A program made the position numbers and the translations under genes. The notes under the pieces are model-generated. The model did not search any database and was not told where the DNA came from. It saw only the letters and a program-made list of their open reading frames with translations. 59,864 nt of DNA from Verrucomicrobiota bacterium (lineage in GTDB: Bacteria; Verrucomicrobiota; Verrucomicrobiia; Verrucomicrobiales; Verrucomicrobiaceae). The first letter of the stretch is position 1. Every line of letters begins with the position of its first letter. The DNA lies in contig CAUJJC010000130.1 in the NCBI GenBank assembly GCA_963204975.1, positions 1 to 59,864 on the forward strand. Reading direction: 5' to 3'. Shown piece by piece: positions 54,605 to 59,864 of the stretch.

Positions 54605-54960
54605 CCAAACTCAAAGCGATGGGGCAGCGGGTGTGATTTGAAGTGAGCGCCGCCTAAAGGTTCCCTGTCACCTTTCCCTTCCAGAACAGGATAGACCACG
54701 ACGATGATTTCCACTTGTCTGGAACAAGTCTTTAAAGTCTTCCAAGGGCTCATCGAAATCCGCCGCCATCGTGATCTTCCCGCGCAAACAGCCAAAGCCT
54801 TTCAATCCCGCTTTGTCCTGAGATTTCGTCGCCAGGCCCACCGGCTCCAGCTCCGCCTTCATACGAATCGGCATCGAGCGCCACGCCGCAGGCACCGGCA
54901 GGTGCAGGGTGCCATCGGCGCTCGGTTCAAAGATGGCTGTGATGGTGCTCATGGAGTGAT
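54600..54960. repeat. Direct repeat, copy B (antitoxin-like gene, full length)
   Basis: Matches copy A at 53559-53838, with an extra 81 bases inside the antitoxin-like gene. It begins with the same end of the FAD oxidoreductase reading frame, which here is an orphan tail with no gene in front of it. Spacing between the copies is 1041 bases. Confidence 0.9.
54668..54952 (-). CDS. Orphan antitoxin-like protein (AbrB/Phd type)
   Basis: 94 residues starting MSTITAIFEPSADGTLHLPVP, the beta-hairpin start of small DNA-binding antitoxins, with GFGCLRGKITMAADFDEPLED further on, quoted to residue 70. The FDEPLEDF-type ending is common in antitoxins paired with PIN-domain VapC toxins. The expected end after FKD is replaced by LFQTSGNHRRG and the toxin gene is absent, so it is an orphan, possibly non-functional. 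Confidence 0.55.
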   Translation of the reverse strand: MSTITAIFEPSADGTLHLPVPAAWRSMPIRMKAELEPVGLATKSQDKAGLKGFGCLRGKITMAADFDEPLEDFKDLFQTSGNHRRGLSCSGRER

Positions 54961-55073
54961 TTTAGCCGACGGGTTCCACTGGGCAAGGCGTGAATCCCTG
55001 TCGAGGATGGCTCTCACCCTTCCGCAAGGCCTTCACTGACGCGCAGCAGCGATCATCTTCCCATAATGCTCAA

Positions 55074-57476
55074 TCATGGCAGCCGTCGCAGCCGGTAAAA
55101 TTTCCGCACCCCGGTCTTGGTCACCGCCAGCGTCGCCACGCCATCAGCGAAACTCAGCCCTGTATCAGTCGGCACTATCTGCCAGCTATCTGGAGCTAGT
55201 GTCTCGGAACACTCTAAAATCCAACCTGTAGCCGCTGCAGGCCATTTCACGCCAAAGGTCGCTCCCATATCGGCGATGCCAACTGTCGGGTCAGGAACCG
55301 TGATGAAGCGAATGCCATCAATCGCTAATGTGCAGTTTGTGGACGTGCCACCCACAAGACCGAAGAACAACTCCACAGTCTGCCCGGCATACGCCGACAC
55401 ATCGAGCATGTCCGTGCTTACAGGCGAATCGGCTGGCACATACTTGGCTGGCAGCGAGAACACGTTGGTGCCGTTCACCGCGCAGGCCACGGAATCCTCA
55501 GCAGGATCACCTGTCACAGTGAAATCAAAGACCATCATCGCCGCGTTGGCGGGAACTTTCACCGACATCCAGGCTGAAGGTGACGGATCGGATGCAGCGG
55601 CCACGGCTGCTAATCCACGAAGCTGCCGCCCCTGAGGAGCGGCAGCCTGACTTGTGAGGTGAATGGAAAACGTCGGAGCTGTCAACGGACCGACCAACTG
55701 TGAGTCGGGCGAGATCGTGTTCAGCAAATCAGAGGCCGTATCCGCCGCAGCATCCCAAAGCTGGCCAACTTTGGTCTTTGCGGAGGTCAGCACTTGCCCG
55801 CTCTTGTAGATCACATTGCCTCCCACTTCACCGACGAGATTTAACCCTGTTGCATAGCTCGACATGATGAGTTTTCCCGTCGCATCGCCTACCTGCACTG
55901 CCAGTAGAGCCTCCTGAGTGGTTGCGCGCACTTGCGTTGGCATCGCAAAGGCTGACAGAATTAGTAAATTGCAGTCATAGTTCGTCGGCGTTGGCGACGG
56001 GGTTTGATCATAGGCATCTAGGGTCGCCAGATTCTCCAGCCACAAGCTGCCAACCGTCTTTCCACTGCCAGTCGGTGGAAACACCGCTCCCGCTTCCTTC
56101 GACAATGCATAACTGATCACTGGCAGCGTTCCCGTGGGTGTCATCGCATCACGATACCATTCATAGGCATAGGCATGTGCGCCCACAACGTTCAGTCTGT
56201 TATAGAAGAGAGCAGGCTTGAGCAGGCACACGTTCACCGCATCCTGACGCTGAATACCCACTGCTGAAATGTAGTTGTCCGACCACTTTGCAGTCTTCGG
56301 CACCGGGTAGCGCCAACCATTCTGTGGCGCGGTTGAGGTTTGGCCCAATCCGCTACGGATAGTAGCTAACGCCGCGCTCAAACTTGGTGATGCAAGCACA
56401 TTGTTTCCATAGACAGAGACGATCTCCGCCTCATCAAAGAGCGTCACATGCGGCTCAGTGTGATTCTTGTCCCATGGAGTCGGGGAATTTGCCGATTCAT
56501 GGGCAAAACCGTGATGCAAATACTCGCAGGCGGCACAGTTCACCAGCGCCCCGAGGCTGTGACCCATGAAGTGCAGATGTTCAATGTAAGCGGTGCCCAG
56601 TGGCGAGTTTTGTAGTGCTTGCCCCAATAATGCACCCTCGGTCCAAGCGACATCGCTCGAAGGCAGCTTCATCTGAGCGAATGATGCCTTTGTGTGCCAA
56701 TCCCACGCAACGATGTTCGGCGGCGTCCCTGCTTGAGCCGTGATCTTCTTCGCTACATCAAGCGCCCAGACGTTGGGATCGCTCAGCCACCCATGTGTCA
56801 GCACGACGGTGGGCAGATTCGCGGACAAACCGGTAAGCGAGTTCACAAACTGCTCTGCACTGGAGTCATAGCGGAGCAATCGGCTCGTCGTGGCCGGAGT
56901 GTCCGTTGGCCGGGCTTTCTCGGCGATGGTTGGCGTCCGTTCAGTGGCTTGCGTTGCTGGTTCAGCAGGCGTGGGTGTCAGCCAGAGGTCAAAGGCTTGA
57001 TTGCCTCCTGCCTCCCCCCCGTAGTTCGTCACCAACGTTGTGAATCCCGGCTTGGTGACTGTGATGATGAAGTTTGCCGCTTGCACATTCGAGGCGGAAA
57101 ACGTGCCATTCGCTGCACTCGTGCCCGTCCAGAAGGCCGTGCCATAGCGCTTCAAAGTGATGGCCGCTCCTGCCACGGGCACACCCGCCGTCGTCCTCAC
57201 GATGCCGGAGAAGCTCAGAGTCACTCCACCGCTGAAAAAGAAGCTGACGTTCGGGCTGGATTGAAAGCTCGCGTTCGCATCACCGATCCAGTCGAAATAC
57301 TGGTAGCTCACTACCGGGCTCGTGATGGGCGATGTCGCCGGAGCATCAGCCAGGGAATCGAGATACTGAAAACTCACGACTGGCGAGAAAGTGTCCGCCT
57401 CCACCGCGACGACACTTGTCCCGCTTGCCAGGAGCAAGACCGTCAAGAGGTGCCGGATGTGAATCGCCCGTTTCAT
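55074..57476 (-). CDS. Secreted lipase/alpha-beta hydrolase-like protein
   Basis: 800 residues, Sec signal (LTVLLLASGTSVVAVEA). The mature N-terminus carries repeats of the form SPVVSxQYxD (about 31-85), then a carboxypeptidase-regulatory-like beta domain (SFSGIVRTTAGVPVAGA, about 88-165). The alpha/beta hydrolase domain has LTHGWLSDPNVW and the nucleophile elbow MGHSLGALV (Ser307), with the other triad residues not certain. The C-terminus ends with a beta module (KFYRLRRLP) shared with other secreted proteins here. It probably hydrolyses a lipid or ester outside the cell. The gene is single, convergent with the antitoxin-like region. Confidence 0.83.
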   Translation of the reverse strand: MKRAIHIRHLLTVLLLASGTSVVAVEADTFSPVVSFQYLDSLADAPATSPITSPVVSYQYFDWIGDANASFQSSPNVSFFFSGGVTLSFSGIVRTTAGVPVAGAAITLKRYGTAFWTGTSAANGTFSASNVQAANFIITVTKPGFTTLVTNYGGEAGGNQAFDLWLTPTPAEPATQATERTPTIAEKARPTDTPATTSRLLRYDSSAEQFVNSLTGLSANLPTVVLTHGWLSDPNVWALDVAKKITAQAGTPPNIVAWDWHTKASFAQMKLPSSDVAWTEGALLGQALQNSPLGTAYIEHLHFMGHSLGALVNCAACEYLHHGFAHESANSPTPWDKNHTEPHVTLFDEAEIVSVYGNNVLASPSLSAALATIRSGLGQTSTAPQNGWRYPVPKTAKWSDNYISAVGIQRQDAVNVCLLKPALFYNRLNVVGAHAYAYEWYRDAMTPTGTLPVISYALSKEAGAVFPPTGSGKTVGSLWLENLATLDAYDQTPSPTPTNYDCNLLILSAFAMPTQVRATTQEALLAVQVGDATGKLIMSSYATGLNLVGEVGGNVIYKSGQVLTSAKTKVGQLWDAAADTASDLLNTISPDSQLVGPLTAPTFSIHLTSQAAAPQGRQLRGLAAVAAASDPSPSAWMSVKVPANAAMMVFDFTVTGDPAEDSVACAVNGTNVFSLPAKYVPADSPVSTDMLDVSAYAGQTVELFFGLVGGTSTNCTLAIDGIRFITVPDPTVGIADMGATFGVKWPAAATGWILECSETLAPDSWQIVPTDTGLSFADGVATLAVTKTGVRKFYRLRRLP

Positions 57477-57503
57477 GAGTTCCGCATGTCAGCGTTTGGA
57501 TTC

Positions 57504-58904
57504 TCACCGTGCAGCGAGCGAATACCGCTTACCAGACTCGGTGATGTAAGTGATCTGTTGCTTGCTGCCGAGCGCCGCCGTGATCTCCATCTGAGCAAAC
57601 CGCTCGCCTTCTGCTGTCCATCCGGTGTCAGCGATGGAGCGAGTTTTGGCGTCCGGTGAACCCACGGAGGCGCTTCCAGCAATGCCCGTGACCGCCTTCG
57701 CATAGATGACGCCGCCACCGCGCGGCATATTGACCGAAATCGTCGCTGTGCTCGCCGCTGTTGTTCCCGCATTGTTGATCCCCACGGCCTGCACGTCTGC
57801 GCCACTGGTGGGATGGATAACAACCGTGATACTCGTGTTCAGGGGGATGTTCGTGCAGTTCACGACGATGGGAATCGGATTGGTCTGCTGCGCAGGAATG
57901 ATGACATCAGGGCTTGCTTGAACACCTGATGGATTCCCTGGCACCGCGTTGCCCGCAATGCTGGCGATGGCTAACTGAACGCCTTGGCCTGAAGCCGGAA
58001 GAATGATGGGCTGGAAGCCCTGGGTAAACGAACCGCTAATACTTCCCCCGAACGTGTTTTGTAGTGAATCGAAACGAACGCGCCCTGTCCCTGCACTGGC
58101 GTATACATCGGTAACAGGACCTCCGACGGTTCGAATGATTCCAGTTCCCGAAATGGTCTGACCGACAAATCTCACGCTGCCGCCACTTCCCCCTCCACCA
58201 GTGTTCCCGGTTACATTCGACGGTCTTCCACCACCTCCATTTGCCAAAACCGAACCATTTAGAGTGAGTGTCTGCGAAGTAGCTATGAGAATACCACCAC
58301 CTCCTCCGCCACCACCCAAACCGGTATTGCCGCTCCATTCCAAACCACCACCACCACCTGACCCTCCCAGCAGAGGAACTAAGAATGAGTTTCCGTATGT
58401 TTCGCCAGCTGCTGCTTGAGGCCAGTATTGCCCTCCAGCACCGCCCTTCGTTCCAAACGATCCATTGCCGCCTGCTACCATTCCTGTGCTGTTACCACCC
58501 CAAAATCCTGCACTGCCTGAGCCTACACCAAAGCCTGTATGGGGGGCGCTTCCTCCGCTTCCTCCATCCCAGCCCCCAGGTCCTCCGACACCACCGATTG
58601 AATTGGCTGATGTGCTCCCTGACACATCGACAACGCCGTTTATTACGCAATTCCCCTGCACCAACCAAACCACCGGCTTGTTATTCGCATTCGGAATGAA
58701 TGTAATGGTGACTCCCGAGGGGATGTTGACCGACGTGTAGTGGTAAATGCCGTCGGGATGATCCGCCATGTTGATTGCAAGGTTGGCTGTCGGATTCAAA
58801 GCGCCGTCGTGTCCATCGCTGCCACTGTTCACTTGGGCGAAGCCGTTGAGTGGCAGCAGCGCCGCAACGAGCACGACGAGTAGTTGGAGATGCCGAGTCT
58901 TCAT
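57504..58904 (-). CDS. Secreted glycine-rich repeat protein
   Basis: 466 residues from the ATG at 58904, Sec signal (LLVVLVAALLPLNGFAQ). About residues 90-290 are very Gly-rich (GGSGGGGGLEW, GLGGGGGGGG), interspersed with strand-like pieces. The C-terminal part has Ig-like beta segments and ends ITESGKRYSLAAR. It resembles PE-PGRS-like or collagen-like surface proteins only in composition. The start at 58904 has the signal immediately after; a longer frame begins at 58976 but precedes the signal by 24 residues. It lies 27 bases upstream of the lipase-like gene in the same direction. Confidence 0.75.
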   Translation of the reverse strand: MKTRHLQLLVVLVAALLPLNGFAQVNSGSDGHDGALNPTANLAINMADHPDGIYHYTSVNIPSGVTITFIPNANNKPVVWLVQGNCVINGVVDVSGSTSANSIGGVGGPGGWDGGSGGSAPHTGFGVGSGSAGFWGGNSTGMVAGGNGSFGTKGGAGGQYWPQAAAGETYGNSFLVPLLGGSGGGGGLEWSGNTGLGGGGGGGGILIATSQTLTLNGSVLANGGGGRPSNVTGNTGGGGSGGSVRFVGQTISGTGIIRTVGGPVTDVYASAGTGRVRFDSLQNTFGGSISGSFTQGFQPIILPASGQGVQLAIASIAGNAVPGNPSGVQASPDVIIPAQQTNPIPIVVNCTNIPLNTSITVVIHPTSGADVQAVGINNAGTTAASTATISVNMPRGGGVIYAKAVTGIAGSASVGSPDAKTRSIADTGWTAEGERFAQMEITAALGSKQQITYITESGKRYSLAAR

Positions 58905-59427
58905 GTGCGTGGGTATTGGGTTAAGAACTTTCTGAAAGCAGCTCCCCGAGCGTAACCAGTCCCGCCCGTTTGCCAAGAACTGCCTCTGGCACTCAAAACG
59001 CCCTTGCGCCGACCATTCTGACCAATCTTGATGCCATTACCTGGATCCTAGAGCATGAGGTTCTCGTATGTCGCTGCCACTTGTGTGAGTAGGATCAGTA
59101 GTCGCACAACTTCCGCACTCGGACGAACGTCGCGACGTGCGACCCCAACGCCCCGCCGCATCCTCCGTTCGGCATTCGCCGTCGGACGAACGGACTCTGC
59201 CGAAATCCGTTCGACTCACGGCAGAATCCGAACGGATCGCGCCGGAATCCGTTCGTCTTTCGGCGTGTTCCGTTCGGGATTCGGCGTGGGCCGATAGCCT
59301 TACGAGAGGGGTCGTTGAACACGCAAAAAAACTCGATGGATTTTGAGCAGGAGGCGTTCGTCCCGCGTCGAAAGTCGTCAAGGTGCCCGCAACAGCGGCA
59401 CTGAAACCTGCCTGACCGATTCCTGCC
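58905..59427. other. Intergenic region with a 21-bp minisatellite
   Basis: Between the divergent glycine-rich protein gene and the last gene of the window there is no convincing protein-coding gene. It holds six tandem 21-base units (59164-59289, listed separately) and otherwise mixed sequence. Short frames run through the repeats on both strands as Arg/Ser-rich heptads, but they lack a usual codon pattern elsewhere. Promoters for both flanking genes must lie here; none could be placed. Confidence 0.6.
59164..59289. repeat. 21-bp minisatellite, six units
   Basis: Units of exactly 21 bases begin TCCGTTCG in four copies, with TCCGAACG and GACGAACG as variants in the others; the middle of each is diverse (for example ACTCACGGCAGAA) and most end GAA, GTG or similar. 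Length is conserved but sequence is not, with about half the positions fixed. In three of the reading frames the 21-base period gives heptapeptides of the form xRSxxGx, but the array is more likely a DNA-level feature. Confidence 0.8.
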
Positions 59428-59864
59428 ATGCGCTATGATGATCCGTCTGTCTTCTGGGACATGCCCGGGTTTTTCTACGATATGCCGGACGTGGCCGGGC
59501 CTAGCAAACCGACTCGTATGGCTAAACCCAAACTCGACCTCAAGGGCAAAACGCCCCTGCAAAAGGTGCAGAAAACCGGGGACCTCGTAACCGCCACCAC
59601 AGGCAACGCGAGCTTCCCCACCCCCACACCGTCATTGGCGACTCTGACGGCCAAAGCCGATGCTCTCTCCGCCGCGTTCAGCGAGCGTGAGACGGCCAAA
59701 CAAACCCTGGATATGAAACAAACCGCGCTGGAGACAGCGGAGGCGGACTTGGACGCGGCGCTCGTGTCCTTCGCCGCCTATGTGGAGGCCGCCAGCGGTG
59801 GTGATCAGGCAAAAATCCTCTCCTCCGGCCTCGCCGTGAAGGGCCAGTCGGCCCCCTTCGGCCC
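59428..59864 (+). CDS. Conserved hypothetical protein, N-terminal part (runs off the window)
   Basis: The frame starts at the ATG at 59428 and stays open to the edge, giving 145 residues. After a short N-terminus (MRYDDPSVFWDMPGFFY) it has KLDLKGKTPLQKVQKTGD and TPSLATLTAKADAL, then helical repeats rich in Ala, Glu and Thr. I recall similar short proteins, often in tandem, in Verrucomicrobia; they are of unknown function and have been described only as conserved hypotheticals. The 21-bp minisatellite lies just upstream of it. The full length is not known here. Confidence 0.65.
   Translation, partial: MRYDDPSVFWDMPGFFYDMPDVAGPSKPTRMAKPKLDLKGKTPLQKVQKTGDLVTATTGNASFPTPTPSLATLTAKADALSAAFSERETAKQTLDMKQTALETAEADLDAALVSFAAYVEAASGGDQAKILSSGLAVKGQSAPFG

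Noticed and set aside
59164..59289. CRISPR array
   Set aside because: Units are 21 bases with no unique spacers and no cas genes nearby.
59037..59429. Arg/Ser heptad frames on both strands through the minisatellite
   Set aside because: They exist because the 21-base period is a multiple of three; no family or codon pattern supports a protein.
1..59864. tRNA, rRNA, tmRNA and riboswitch genes
   Set aside because: No cloverleaf T-arm or other conserved RNA core was found by eye on either strand; a covariance-model scan would be needed to exclude small RNAs.

Overview
The window looks like chromosomal DNA of a Verrucomicrobiota bacterium, probably near Prosthecobacter/Verrucomicrobium. The evidence is gene content: secreted DUF1501, DUF1800 and DUF1549/DUF1553 proteins, DUF1080 (3-keto-disaccharide hydrolase-like) domains, an hprK-ptsH-ptsI set without EII permeases, ECF sigma factors beside Ser/Thr kinases, and G+C-rich codon use. 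The genus is inference from family content.

Layout. 1-6.2 kb: partial HNH nuclease gene, a zinc/manganese-type binding protein, a membrane Ser/Thr kinase fused to a DUF1080 domain, and aspS. 6.2-9 kb: a small plastic zone with a REP-associated tyrosine transposase (RAYT) flanked by two inverted pairs of 19-bp palindromes, the first of which forms the last codons of aspS, then a decayed NACHT-HEAT NTPase gene. 9-13.7 kb: DUF1800 and DUF1501 export genes with a toxin-antitoxin pair inserted between them on the other strand. 13.9-21.8 kb: a Yej/Opp-type peptide ABC importer operon interrupted by hicBA between its two ATPase genes. 21.9-29.8 kb: a beta-helix protein, hprK-ptsH-ptsI, a leftward rpoZ-smpB-membrane protein-zinc ATPase run, and an MFS sugar-acid-type transporter. 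29.9-34.5 kb: a Deg-type protease, its catalytically degenerate tandem paralogue, and a second DUF1501 protein. 34.5-49 kb: an ECF sigma factor, a WD40 receptor kinase and three co-directional secreted proteins (1753, 1232 and 513 aa). 49-59.9 kb: DUF1549/DUF1553 cytochrome-like protein, an Ate1-like transferase, a Tat-exported FAD oxidoreductase, a duplicated antitoxin-like cassette, a secreted lipase-like protein, a glycine-rich secreted protein, a 21-bp minisatellite and the start of a conserved hypothetical gene.

How the genes may work together. Much of the window encodes envelope and exported functions: import of metals and peptides, surface polysaccharide or protein handling, and signalling from kinases with extracytoplasmic sensor domains. 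The strongest candidate for an undescribed system is the 34.5-49 kb block: the sigma factor and kinase could control the three large exported proteins, which have matching orientation, tight spacing and no recognised enzymatic domain. That link is inference from gene order.

No tRNA, rRNA, CRISPR array, prophage or classical insertion sequence was seen. Mobile or selfish elements are the RAYT/REP unit, two toxin-antitoxin modules lodged in operon gaps, and the antitoxin-like duplication.
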